Assembly (NCBI GenBank): GCA_947455705.1
Contig: CANGPO010000008.1
Span: forward strand, 1 to 58,747
From: Actinomycetota bacterium
GTDB taxonomy: Bacteria; Actinomycetota; Actinomycetes; S36-B12; CAIYMF01
DNA: 58,747 bases
Reading direction: 5' to 3'
A program made the translations under genes and the position numbers. Under the pieces are notes generated by a model. The model saw only the letters and a program-made list of their open reading frames with translations, did not search any database and was not told the DNA's origin. Positions 26,861-35,087 of this stretch are shown here, in pieces; the stretch's first letter is position 1; every line of letters begins with the position of its first letter.

Positions 26861-27730
26861 ATGCGGGGAATTATTTTGGCAGGCGGGTCTGGAACTCGAC
26901 TCCATCCACTTACGCGAAGTGTTAGTAAGCAACTCCTGCCGGTCTATGACAAGCCAATGATCTATTACCCCTTGTCGACCCTGTTGTTGGCCGGTGTTCG
27001 CGAGGTTCTTGTCATCACTACCCCCGAAGATGCCGCTGCATTCGAGCGACTCTTGGGCGATGGCTCTGACATAGGTGTCTCGATTTCGTACGCGACACAG
27101 CCACGCCCCGAGGGACTCGCTCAGGCATTCATCATTGGTGCGGACTTCATCGGAGATGAATCGGTCTGTTTGGTGCTCGGCGACAACATCTTCTACGGAA
27201 CTGGCCTCGGCACCGCTTTGGCGTCGCATACAAACCCCGATGGCGGCCAAGTGTTCGCCTATCACGTTCGCAATCCGCAGGACTATGGCGTCGTTGAATT
27301 CAGTGCAGATGGAACGGTGATCTCCATTGAAGAAAAGCCGAAGCAACCTAAAAGCAATTACGCGGTGCCCGGCTTGTACTTCTATGACAACGACGTCGTG
27401 GACATCGCCAAGGGAATCCGTCCCAGCGCGCGAGGCGAGCTTGAGATCACCGACATCAATGACCATTACCTGAAGCGAGGGAAGCTGCGGGTCACCGTAC
27501 TCGATCGGGGTACTGCGTGGCTTGATACGGGCACCTTCGGCGCATTGATGGCTGCAGGTGAATTCGTTCAGGTTGTTGAAGAGCGGCAAGGTTTGAAGAT
27601 TGGGTGCATAGAGGAGATCGCCTGGCGGGCGGGTTATATCGACGACGCCCAACTTGAGAGCCTGGGCCATTCGTTGGTCAAGAGTGGTTATGGTGCGTAC
27701 CTTCTTGGACTGTTGGCGGAGCGGCGATGA
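26861..27730 (+). CDS. rfbA: Glucose-1-phosphate thymidylyltransferase
   Basis: A 289-residue nucleotidyltransferase making dTDP-glucose, the entry step of dTDP-L-rhamnose synthesis. It carries [11 protein letters not shown] with [28 protein letters not shown] (metal Asp), [19 protein letters not shown] and WLDTGT, all standard for RmlA. Start defined by the family and by the leaderless -10. It overlaps rfbC by 4 nt. Probably feedback-inhibited by dTDP-L-rhamnose as in other RmlA enzymes (family knowledge). Confidence 0.96.
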   Translation: MRGIILAGGSGTRLHPLTRSVSKQLLPVYDKPMIYYPLSTLLLAGVREVLVITTPEDAAAFERLLGDGSDIGVSISYATQPRPEGLAQAFIIGADFIGDESVCLVLGDNIFYGTGLGTALASHTNPDGGQVFAYHVRNPQDYGVVEFSADGTVISIEEKPKQPKSNYAVPGLYFYDNDVVDIAKGIRPSARGELEITDINDHYLKRGKLRVTVLDRGTAWLDTGTFGALMAAGEFVQVVEERQGLKIGCIEEIAWRAGYIDDAQLESLGHSLVKSGYGAYLLGLLAERR

Positions 27731-28329
27731 CGTTGCGGGCACTGTCCATCAGTGGCGCGTTCGAGTTCACCCCGCGTCAGTTTGGGGATGAACGAGGGAC
27801 TTTCATGGAATGGTTCAAGTCAGATGCCCTGGCTGACGCAATCGGGCACCGACTTGAACTGGCGCAAGCGAATTGTTCTGTCTCTAGCCGCGGTGTCTTG
27901 CGTGGGATTCACTTCTCTGACGTTCCACCTGGTCAGGCAAAGTACGTCACATGTGTTCGGGGCTCGGTGCTTGACGTGGTCGTTGATACTCGCGTTGGCT
28001 CGCCGACCTTTGGCTCGTATGAGTTCATCAGACTCGATGACGTAGATCGTCGTGCGGTGTACTTGTCTGAGGGTCTGGGTCATGGCTTCATCGCACTCGA
28101 AGATGATGCAACCGTCATGTACCTGTGCAGTACGGGCTACGCACCGGACCGTGAGCATGGGATCCACCCGCTGGACCCTGCGTTGGCTATTGAGTGGCCA
28201 GAGGGGCTCGAGCCGATTCTTTCGGCGAAGGATTCCGCTGCCCCGTCACTTGCGCAGGCGCAGGCGCAAGGGCTACTTCCGACGTTCGCTGCTACTGAGT
28301 CGTATCTCGCGGTATTGAACGCGCGGTAG
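27727..28329 (+). CDS. rfbC: dTDP-4-dehydrorhamnose 3,5-epimerase
   Basis: A 200-residue cupin-fold epimerase, third enzyme of the dTDP-L-rhamnose set. Visible marks: [19 protein letters not shown] with catalytic His62, [16 protein letters not shown], and the [16 protein letters not shown] block containing the catalytic Tyr. The ATG overlaps the rfbA stop (ATGA). The C-terminal 30 residues are Ala/Gln-rich and longer than needed. It ends the polysaccharide gene run, convergent with the hydrolase at 28335 with a 5-bp gap. Confidence 0.95.
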   Translation: MTLRALSISGAFEFTPRQFGDERGTFMEWFKSDALADAIGHRLELAQANCSVSSRGVLRGIHFSDVPPGQAKYVTCVRGSVLDVVVDTRVGSPTFGSYEFIRLDDVDRRAVYLSEGLGHGFIALEDDATVMYLCSTGYAPDREHGIHPLDPALAIEWPEGLEPILSAKDSAAPSLAQAQAQGLLPTFAATESYLAVLNAR

Positions 28330-28334
28330 GACGT

Positions 28335-29129
28335 TCACCGCCGAACTCCTCGAGTGAGTGAGGTGGCCAGTGCCGCGAATACTTCTGCCTCATGGCTGTC
28401 ATGGGTGACGCCCGGGAGTATGCGCAGAACTACGTTGCCATCGATGTCGTAGTGGATCGCAACCTCCGGATTGCATACCGGATTGTTGATCAATAGCGGT
28501 CCGAGCGCAGCGATGGATGTGTACGTCCGATAGGTCGGGTCGTCCGCCCCAAGAACAACGCAGAAGTTTGTTTGGTATCGGGGTGGAACGTGATCCCATT
28601 GCGGATCGAACGTGAACGTTCGTTGCTGATTCGCCGGCCGCGGCTGCCAGGTGTGTGGGTCTGGGGCTGTTCGGACGAGCCCGAGCCATCCCAACTGATT
28701 CTCCGGATGCTGTCGGTTCCACTCCATGCCCAAGAGCGCCGCCATCACGCCACCTTGGGATTCACCCACAAGGGCAACGCTTTCAGCGCCATCACGATCG
28801 ACCAACATGGTGAGTTGATCCCAGAGCGATGCATGCGATGCGTCATGAGAGACCCAGGGTGAGTACATAACGTCGTAGACGTCAGAGAGCTCGGCATAAT
28901 CCACGCCCTGCGGCACCAGCGCACTGTTGTCAGTGGCGTAGCGAAACCAACTTGATGCGCCATCGGGATTGAATGGATCGCGTCGAGTGTCGCCGGCCGG
29001 TGCCAGCGGTGTGTACACGTCGGCCGTCACACCTGCATTGCTCAGTGCCTGGGTCAATGTTGCGTGCGAGGGCTCACCTGGTGATGTGTATCCGTGCAGG
29101 AAAAGCATGCTGGTGGGTGGACTACCCAC
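28335..29129 (-). CDS. Alpha/beta hydrolase (carboxylesterase-like)
   Basis: A 264-residue alpha/beta hydrolase fold protein: MLFLHGYTSPGEP with the oxyanion HG near the N-terminus, nucleophile elbow GESQGG in the middle and a late His in GVTHDSHE. Substrate unknown. The GTG at 29129 is chosen because GGAG lies 6 nt upstream and it overlaps the hutD stop by 8 nt; an ATG at 29108 is the alternative. Last gene of the hutF-hutD unit, so it may act on a related formyl or ester compound (inference). No signal peptide. Confidence 0.78.
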   Translation of the reverse strand: MGSPPTSMLFLHGYTSPGEPSHATLTQALSNAGVTADVYTPLAPAGDTRRDPFNPDGASSWFRYATDNSALVPQGVDYAELSDVYDVMYSPWVSHDASHASLWDQLTMLVDRDGAESVALVGESQGGVMAALLGMEWNRQHPENQLGWLGLVRTAPDPHTWQPRPANQQRTFTFDPQWDHVPPRYQTNFCVVLGADDPTYRTYTSIAALGPLLINNPVCNPEVAIHYDIDGNVVLRILPGVTHDSHEAEVFAALATSLTRGVRR

Positions 29130-29706
29130 GGGTGTCTCCGAGATCAGTGATGTCGATACGAGCAATCGTTGCGTTGCCCATGATCGTGGTGTTGTCGTGA
29201 AGGAAGAGCACATCGCGAACGCTAAGCCCTTCGCCGTCGACGAGGTCTAGGGTGCCGGCTAGAACTACGACAACGGTGTTGCTCTGACTCTGCGGTTCAA
29301 GATTCACGACACCGTCGATCGTCTGGACCGTAACGACCCCGGTGCAACGTCCCCTTCGCGTCATGACGTTGAGGTCAGTGATCGGGCCATCGACTAACTC
29401 GGCTCGAACATCGTCGTCACCTGAAAAGTGACGAGGTTCGTGGCGTCTGCTGAGAACCTCGTTGTCGTTAATCAACAGCGTGAGATCACCAGGACCAAGA
29501 ACGGTGAGAACTCGATCGACTCCTGAGAATGTCGAAAACGGCCCAGATTCACGTACTTCAGCCATGGAGATGCGCCAATTGAACGAGGTGAAATCGGCAC
29601 CGGCAGGTGAACTTGCGACCTCGAACGTGATGCCGCCACCGTTCGCCCACGGCATCGCGGTGTGTTCGGACGATCGTTGGATTCGATTCATGGTGTGGTC
29701 ACTCAT
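29122..29706 (-). CDS. hutD: HutD family protein
   Basis: A 194-residue bicupin protein: PWANGGGITFEVASSP, WRISMAEVRESGPFSTFSGV and DRVLTVLGPGDLTLL are the HutD signature. HutD occurs in many histidine-utilisation operons; it is not an enzyme of the pathway and is thought to tune it by binding an intermediate such as formylglutamate or urocanate. The ATG is 4 bp after the hutF stop, with AAGG upstream. An open frame continues upstream through hutF but is not meaningful. Confidence 0.9.
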   Translation of the reverse strand: MSDHTMNRIQRSSEHTAMPWANGGGITFEVASSPAGADFTSFNWRISMAEVRESGPFSTFSGVDRVLTVLGPGDLTLLINDNEVLSRRHEPRHFSGDDDVRAELVDGPITDLNVMTRRGRCTGVVTVQTIDGVVNLEPQSQSNTVVVVLAGTLDLVDGEGLSVRDVLFLHDNTTIMGNATIARIDITDLGDTRG

Positions 29707-29710
29707 GGTT

Positions 29711-31048
29711 CTAGGCCTTGACCCGAGACCACAGGTGACTGATGTGATCAACGAGTTCGCGCTCGACGTCGATGGAAACGTGCTGTCCAGCGGAAACTCG
29801 CACCCGACCATCGATGACGACGGTATCGATATCGGCGGCGAAAGCGCTGAGCACGATTTGGCCAGGATCCGAGCCAGCAGTTCGGACGGTATCGGTTCGA
29901 ATCGCGACGAGGTCTGCACGTTGCCCAACAGCGATTCGTCCGATGTCACTCCAGCCAAGTGATTCGTGGCCGGCGTTGGTCAATGCGGTGACGATGTCAG
30001 CAGGTTGAATTCGACCACGCTCGTTGGTCTCGAGGCGTTCATGCATCTCCAAAGCACGAGCCTCTTCCAAGAGATCAATGACGGCATGTTGGTCTGAACC
30101 AAGACACAGTGGGGAGCCGGCCGAGGCGAGCGCCGTAGCCGGACCGATCCCGTCGGCAAGATCTCTCTCGGTGGTTGGGCAAAAACAACTAAAGGTGTGA
30201 CTACTTCCGAGAAGTGCAATGTCGTTGTCAGTGAGGTGGGTGGCGTGGACGGCAGTGGTGCGGGTTGATAGCGCACCTGCAGATGCGAGCAATTCTGTTG
30301 GTGTGCACCCATAAGCCTCGACGCATGCAGCATTCTCTGCAGGTTGCTCTGACACGTGGATATGAAGTGGCCATGACGATGAGGCATCGACCACAACGGG
30401 GATGGCATCGAGAGGGACGGCGCGTACGGAATGAATCGCAGCCCCAACACGAACGGTCGAACTCTCTGTTAACTGGCTAACCCTGCTCGCCCACGCTTGT
30501 ACGGATCCATCGCTAAACCTTCGCTGTTCTGGTGCTAGCGCGAGGTGTTGACCAGCCTCTAACCCCCCTGCGAGGTAGCAGGTGTCGAGCAGAGTTATGC
30601 GAAGACCTGCATCGCTGGCCGCACTGATCAGAGCGTGGCCCATCGCATTAGCGTCGGCGTAGGGCGTGCCGTCGGGTGCGTGATGTACGTAATGAAATTC
30701 ACCCACGCTCGTGACCCCGGCAAGCACCATCTCCCCGTAGACCGCTCGGGCAAGTGCGTAGTACGAATCGGGAGTTAGGGATGCGGCCGCCTGATACATG
30801 CCCTGACGCCACGTCCAGAACGTTCCGCCATCTGCGTGTGTACGGCCACGTAATGCGCGGTGGAAGGCATGCGAATGTGCATTCGCGAAACCTGGATACA
30901 CAACGCCTGGCAGATCGACGACATCGTCCTGCACGGGTTCGTGGGATGCGGTGATCGCATCGATGAAACCCGACGGCCCAACATGGATGTCAACGTTGAA
31001 CCTGATGGTGTTATCGATCCAAGCTGCCTTCGCTCTAAAGATGGTCAT
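29711..31048 (-). CDS. hutF: Formimidoylglutamate deiminase
   Basis: A 445-residue amidohydrolase that turns N-formimidoyl-glutamate into N-formylglutamate plus ammonia in the five-step histidine pathway. Metal motif NAHSHAFHRALRGR (H58, H60), the HutF-typical FWTWRQGMYQ, the late metal His in LHIHVSEQPAEN and the metal Asp in LGSDQHAVIDLLEEAR are all present. Length matches HutF. The ATG overlaps the stop of the M20 gene by 4 nt. hutH, hutU and hutI are not in the window. Confidence 0.93.
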   Translation of the reverse strand: MTIFRAKAAWIDNTIRFNVDIHVGPSGFIDAITASHEPVQDDVVDLPGVVYPGFANAHSHAFHRALRGRTHADGGTFWTWRQGMYQAAASLTPDSYYALARAVYGEMVLAGVTSVGEFHYVHHAPDGTPYADANAMGHALISAASDAGLRITLLDTCYLAGGLEAGQHLALAPEQRRFSDGSVQAWASRVSQLTESSTVRVGAAIHSVRAVPLDAIPVVVDASSSWPLHIHVSEQPAENAACVEAYGCTPTELLASAGALSTRTTAVHATHLTDNDIALLGSSHTFSCFCPTTERDLADGIGPATALASAGSPLCLGSDQHAVIDLLEEARALEMHERLETNERGRIQPADIVTALTNAGHESLGWSDIGRIAVGQRADLVAIRTDTVRTAGSDPGQIVLSAFAADIDTVVIDGRVRVSAGQHVSIDVERELVDHISHLWSRVKA

Positions 31049-32277
31049 GACAGTAAACCTGTGACTGCCGCTGCCAGTGCTCGCACGCCCATCTCGCAGT
31101 CAGCCTGTTCAGCGTGCTCGTCAGGTGAATGTGAAACTCCGGTTGGGTTTCGGACAAAGATCATCGCCGTTGGAACACCGGCGCCAGCAAGAATGCCTGC
31201 GTCGTGACCTGCGGCCGTCGGTAAAACGGGTACGTCGTCGATGCCGAGGGCTGCGCCAATCGAGGCGGCGACGTGACGTTGCAACTCGTGATCGAAGTCC
31301 AAAACGCCAGTCACCGATTCAGGGGTGAACTCGATGGTTGTGCCGGTTGTCGTTGCGGCTGTTTGCGCAGCAGTACGAATCTGCTCGACTAACTCGTTCA
31401 ACTCAGCTTCGGTCGACGCCCGTGCGTCCAGCCATGCCCGAACTACGGACGGAACGGCGTTCGTGCCGTTGGGCTCCACTTCCATCCGGCCGAAGGTTGC
31501 CCGCTGCGAAGACTCCGAGGCGGCGTCAAAGGCGCGCAATGCTGTGTGTGCGTAGGCAATCATGGGATCGCGACGGTCCTGCATCCGAGTCGTGCCCGCG
31601 TGGTCTGCGGTGCCGCAAAATGTGAATCGGTAGCGACCGTGGGGCCAGATACATTCAGCAACGCCCACGGGTGTCGACAGGTCGACGAGGCCCTTGCCCT
31701 GTTCGACGTGGAGTTCGACGAACTGGCCGATGCGCGCGATCCGCTCTGTATCCAAGCCAAGCGATGCAGGATTAAAGCCGTTGTCACGCATGGCCTGCGC
31801 CATGGTTGGTCCATCTCGACCAACGAGCCCGCGCGCCTTGTCGGGGTCGAGTGCGCCAGTCATAAGTCGCGAGCCAGCACATGCGATTCCGAACCGCGCG
31901 CCCTCCTCGTCGGCGAATGCCACGATTGCGATGGGGCGATCAGGTTGCACTCCGGCGGCACGAAGCTGATCGAACGCAGCGAATGCAGAGACAACTCCCA
32001 GGGGTCCGTCGAATGCGCCACCATCGGGTACTGAATCCAGATGTGATCCGATCACAAGCGCTTTGGTGTTCGGGTCGACGCCAGGGGGGATCCACCACGC
32101 CCACAGGTTCGTGTTGCGGTCTAGCTCGACGTCGAGTCCGCGCGCCGTTGCCGTGCTGGTGAACCATTCGCGACACTGGAGTTCAGCATCGTTGAATACG
32201 TAGCGACGGTAGCCACCCGTGTGGGAATCACGCCCAATGGTTTCAAGCTCAGTCCACAACGATGCGAAGGTGCTCAT
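31045..32277 (-). CDS. M20 family amidohydrolase (allantoate/N-carbamoyl type)
   Basis: A 410-residue di-metal hydrolase of the AllC/HyuC group. Metal ligands: H79 and D90 in GSHLDSVPDGGAFDGPLG, the catalytic pair E124/E125 in DEEGARF, the His in ELHVEQG and the C-terminal His in GVSHSPDEH. These enzymes cleave N-carbamoyl or allantoate-type bonds. In actinobacterial hut clusters a gene annotated like this often sits where the N-formylglutamate hydrolase HutG would be, which suggests it deformylates N-formylglutamate (inference). Leaderless start; the stop overlaps hutF. Confidence 0.9.
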   Translation of the reverse strand: MSTFASLWTELETIGRDSHTGGYRRYVFNDAELQCREWFTSTATARGLDVELDRNTNLWAWWIPPGVDPNTKALVIGSHLDSVPDGGAFDGPLGVVSAFAAFDQLRAAGVQPDRPIAIVAFADEEGARFGIACAGSRLMTGALDPDKARGLVGRDGPTMAQAMRDNGFNPASLGLDTERIARIGQFVELHVEQGKGLVDLSTPVGVAECIWPHGRYRFTFCGTADHAGTTRMQDRRDPMIAYAHTALRAFDAASESSQRATFGRMEVEPNGTNAVPSVVRAWLDARASTEAELNELVEQIRTAAQTAATTTGTTIEFTPESVTGVLDFDHELQRHVAASIGAALGIDDVPVLPTAAGHDAGILAGAGVPTAMIFVRNPTGVSHSPDEHAEQADCEMGVRALAAAVTGLLS

Positions 32278-32283
32278 GGTGAA

Positions 32284-32289
32284 ACTCTA
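32284..32289 (-). promoter_or_regulatory. -10 TAGAGT overlapping the PhyH stop codon
   Basis: On the minus strand TAGAGT, 6 nt, ATG at 32277. The TAG is the stop codon of the upstream PhyH gene. No Shine-Dalgarno. Likely promoter of the M20-hutF-hutD-hydrolase unit. Confidence 0.5.
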
Positions 32290-33108
32290 GAGGCCACGCA
32301 GTATAGGAAAGAGCGGATGGTCCAAAGGAGAGCCGGCGGGCAGTTCGTCAGCCAAGCCCTCGAATGGGGGAGAGGTACGCCATGGTCGGGGGGCGTGCAC
32401 GATGTCGTCACCGGTGAAGCGCAGTGAGAAGGCACGCCGCCGGTTCGATCCTGACACTCCATATGCATGGTGCAACGTGACCATGTGAAAGAACACGACG
32501 TCGCCGGGTTCGAGCGCCCATCGCTTGATGTCGTAGTCAGATCGGCTGGCTTCGATATCTGGCAGTTCATTGAGTGAACCCTCGGGGAACCACTTTGCTT
32601 GCGCGTCCATGAACGTGCGTGGAAGTAGCCAACCCTGTTTGTGCGACCCAGCCAGAAACTCGAGCGTGGACTCTTCAGCAACGGGATCCACCGGCATCCA
32701 CATCGAGCAGTTCTGGAATCCGTCGATGTTGTAATACGGCTGGTCCTGATGCCATGGAGTTGATTGCCGCGTTCCGGGCTCCTTCACCAACACGTGGTCG
32801 TGATAGAGCCGGACGGTTGTTGACCCCATGAGCGCAGCAGCGACATCAGCAGCCTTTGATGTCATGGCAATCGTGCGGAATTCATCGATACGTTGCCAAT
32901 TGCAGAAGTCTTCGACGAACGAGCCGGGATCGTCTGAGTTGCTGGCGACGATGAACAACGGGCTCGGCTCTGCGAGGTTTCTCTCGATCCCTCGTTCAAC
33001 GGCGGCAACCTCTTCGGGGCTAAACAGGCCTCGAATAACGACTGCACCATCACGCTGGTACGCGTCAATGGTTGCTTGGTCGATGACGGTGATGTCTTCT
33101 GTGGTCAC
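32287..33108 (-). CDS. Phytanoyl-CoA dioxygenase (PhyH) family protein
   Basis: A 273-residue Fe(II)/2-oxoglutarate-dependent oxygenase. The iron triad is visible as H120 and D122 in PWHQDQPYY and a distal His (213/214) in TLHHAYG; the co-substrate Arg lies in RRRAFSLRF. N-terminal FxxDGAVVIRGLFSPEEV is typical of the family. The GTG at 33108 is preceded by TAGCCT 6 nt upstream and no Shine-Dalgarno. It lies upstream of the M20-hutF unit. Substrate unknown; small amino-acid-like molecules are common in this family. Confidence 0.88.
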   Translation of the reverse strand: MTTEDITVIDQATIDAYQRDGAVVIRGLFSPEEVAAVERGIERNLAEPSPLFIVASNSDDPGSFVEDFCNWQRIDEFRTIAMTSKAADVAAALMGSTTVRLYHDHVLVKEPGTRQSTPWHQDQPYYNIDGFQNCSMWMPVDPVAEESTLEFLAGSHKQGWLLPRTFMDAQAKWFPEGSLNELPDIEASRSDYDIKRWALEPGDVVFFHMVTLHHAYGVSGSNRRRAFSLRFTGDDIVHAPRPWRTSPPFEGLADELPAGSPLDHPLFPILRGL

Positions 33109-33114
33109 GAAAGA

Positions 33115-33120
33115 AGGCTA
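33115..33120 (-). promoter_or_regulatory. -10 TAGCCT, leaderless PhyH start
   Basis: On the minus strand TAGCCT, 6 nt, GTG at 33108; no ribosome-binding site. No clear -35. Confidence 0.45.
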
Positions 33121-33204
33121 GCGTCACGATGATCGAATGGGCAGTGCCTAGGTGCTCTGAGGCCGATAACCTCCGCGGTCGTCTGCTCGTGAGCGGTTTG
33201 CCGA

Positions 33205-33987
33205 TCAGCTGCCCTTGATTTCCTGAATGATGTTGCCACCGTCCACGACGAAGGGTTGGCCGGTCACATACGATGCCTCGTCGCTGGCCAGGAATCCGAC
33301 GACGGCGGCTACTTCGTCTGGTCGAGCTGCGCGGCCGATGGGCGTGTGTTGTGCGGCTGCCAATTCGTCGAGATCAGATGAGCCAGTGTGAATCCAACCT
33401 GGTGCCACTGAGTTGCAGGTGATGCCCGCGGGGCCTTCCTCGATTGCGATCGCCCGCATCATTCCGTCCATCCCACCCTTAGCGGCGGAGTAGGCACTGC
33501 TACCGGATGCGGATACAAGTGGACCGGTGACGCTTGAAACCATGACGATTCGGCCGTACTTCTGAGCGCGCATGACGGGAATCGCTGACCGAGTTAGATT
33601 CACTGCCGTCATCAACGTGATGTCCAATTGGCGAGCCCAATCATCGGCCGGTTGATCGGCCATGGTGCCGCGTTCAATCTCTAGCCCGGTCTGAACCATG
33701 CCGGCATTGTTGACCAGAATATCGAGTCGACCCACGTGGTTGATGGTTGCGGCGACGAGGGCTGCGGCTTGGTCACGGTCCGTCAGGTCCGCGGTCAGCC
33801 CGTGTACGTCGAAGCCTTCATCGCGCAGTTCGACTGCACGCTGCATGATTCGATCGCTGGTTGCCGAGACGACGACAGTCGCACCCTGTCGCGCTAGAAA
33901 TCGTGCGGTTGCGAAACCGATCCCGGATTCGGATCCAGCGCCTGTGACGAGCGCGGTGCGTCCTTGCAGTGAGAATGGCTGACTCAT
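33205..33987 (-). CDS. Short-chain dehydrogenase/reductase
   Basis: A 260-residue classical SDR. NAD(P) loop TGAGSESGIG, NNAG after strand 4, catalytic Ser in VMVSSVTG, and YSAAK; it ends with GQPFVVDGGN. The nucleotide loop is slightly longer than TGxxxGIG because of an inserted Ser-Glu. Closest in style to 3-oxoacyl-ACP or sugar-alcohol dehydrogenases; the substrate cannot be told. Start: ATG at 33987 with TACGGT 6 nt upstream. It lies between the EamA exporter and the PhyH gene, same strand. Confidence 0.9.
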   Translation of the reverse strand: MSQPFSLQGRTALVTGAGSESGIGFATARFLARQGATVVVSATSDRIMQRAVELRDEGFDVHGLTADLTDRDQAAALVAATINHVGRLDILVNNAGMVQTGLEIERGTMADQPADDWARQLDITLMTAVNLTRSAIPVMRAQKYGRIVMVSSVTGPLVSASGSSAYSAAKGGMDGMMRAIAIEEGPAGITCNSVAPGWIHTGSSDLDELAAAQHTPIGRAARPDEVAAVVGFLASDEASYVTGQPFVVDGGNIIQEIKGS

Positions 33988-33993
33988 GCACGC

Positions 33994-33999
33994 ACCGTA
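33994..33999 (-). promoter_or_regulatory. -10 TACGGT, leaderless SDR start
   Basis: On the minus strand TACGGT, 6 nt, ATG at 33987; no Shine-Dalgarno. Confidence 0.45.
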
Positions 34000-34053
34000 G
34001 CGGTTATGTGTTTGGGAACGCCATCATCCGGTGTGCGCGATCGCTCGCGACGG

Positions 34054-34935
34054 CTAACGGACTCGCTCACGTACAAGCAGCACGCCCAATGAACTTACCG
34101 CCAAGCCGATGAGCGCCACGGGAGGTAGATGTTCGCCAAAGAGTAGGTAGGCCATAACGGCAGTGACGGGTGGAACGAGGAAGTAGAGGCTGGAAAAGCT
34201 GGCAGCCGTTCCACGTCGCAGGAGCCAGAACATCAGCAGAACGGCACCGATGGATAGGGCGCCGATCATCCACGCGAGAATCCCGACAAACGCAGGTGTC
34301 CAGTTAATGTTGAAGTTTTCGAACATGGCGGCCGCGATCACCAGCACAACTGCCGCCGCGGCGTACTGGACGGAGGTTCCGGCCAACATCGGAATTGAAG
34401 CCCCGAAACGTTTTTGCATGATCGTTGCTGCCGTTGTCGACAAGAGAGAAACGATCGCCGCGATAACGGCACCAGCCGTGTATGTGGTTGTGCTGTGGTG
34501 GGTGAGTCCGGGTGTCAGCACGATGATGACGCCCATGAAGCCAAGTGCTACCCCGATCCACTGTCGGGTAATGAGCCGCTCTCCGAGAATGGGGCCGGAC
34601 AGAGCCGCGACGAGGACCGGCTGCAGTGACACGACAAGAGCGGAGACGCTCACGGGAAGTCCGAGATTGACCGCGACGAACGTGCCGCCAAGATAGCCCG
34701 CGTGCAGCAGAATTCCGATGATGGCCGATCGACGGTAGTCCTGACTGCGGTTCGGCCACGACGACCGAAATGCCACTGTGAGTAGGGCCAGTGCACACGA
34801 GGCGATGGCTAGTCGAAGTGCCAAAACTGTGAAGGGTGCTGCGTAGCGAGTTCCAATGCGTGCGCCAATGAAACCGGTGCTCCACACCAGAACAAACACC
34901 AGCGGGGCGAGACGATCGAGCCAACCTGACTTCAC
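34054..34935 (-). CDS. EamA/DMT family transporter
   Basis: A 293-residue membrane protein with ten predicted helices in two EamA repeats (first starting FVLVWSTGFIGARIGTRYAAP, second after residue ~145). Typical of drug/metabolite exporters; the substrate is unknown. The GTG at 34935 is chosen because TAGCGT sits 7 nt upstream and the family begins here; longer in-frame extensions up to 35121 run into the operators of the divergent iclR gene. Divergent from that IclR regulator (152 bp between starts), which may control it. Confidence 0.88.
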   Translation of the reverse strand: MKSGWLDRLAPLVFVLVWSTGFIGARIGTRYAAPFTVLALRLAIASCALALLTVAFRSSWPNRSQDYRRSAIIGILLHAGYLGGTFVAVNLGLPVSVSALVVSLQPVLVAALSGPILGERLITRQWIGVALGFMGVIIVLTPGLTHHSTTTYTAGAVIAAIVSLLSTTAATIMQKRFGASIPMLAGTSVQYAAAAVVLVIAAAMFENFNINWTPAFVGILAWMIGALSIGAVLLMFWLLRRGTAASFSSLYFLVPPVTAVMAYLLFGEHLPPVALIGLAVSSLGVLLVRERVR

Positions 34936-34942
34936 TAACGCG

Positions 34943-34948
34943 ACGCTA
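34943..34948 (-). promoter_or_regulatory. -10 TAGCGT, leaderless EamA start
   Basis: On the minus strand TAGCGT, 7 nt, GTG at 34935; no Shine-Dalgarno. Confidence 0.4.
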
Positions 34949-35043
34949 CGGCCCGCAAGTGTTGAACGCGAGTAGCCACGGCATCGGACCGGTATCAATG
35001 TGAGAAAAGTCGTTGACATCACGTCCCACAGGTGCAAGATTGC

Positions 35044-35078
35044 GTTCGCACATACGAACCGAGTTCGCATATACGAAC
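35044..35078. promoter_or_regulatory. Twin operator for the IclR regulator
   Basis: Two 16-bp palindromes, GTTCGCACATACGAAC (35044-35059) and GTTCGCATATACGAAC (35063-35078), differing at one central base, 19 bp centre to centre, ending 10 bp before the iclR GTG. They lie between iclR and the divergent EamA gene. IclR proteins typically bind tandem palindromes of this size, so autoregulation and control of the downstream operon are likely. Confidence 0.7.
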
Positions 35079-35087
35079 GGAACACAC

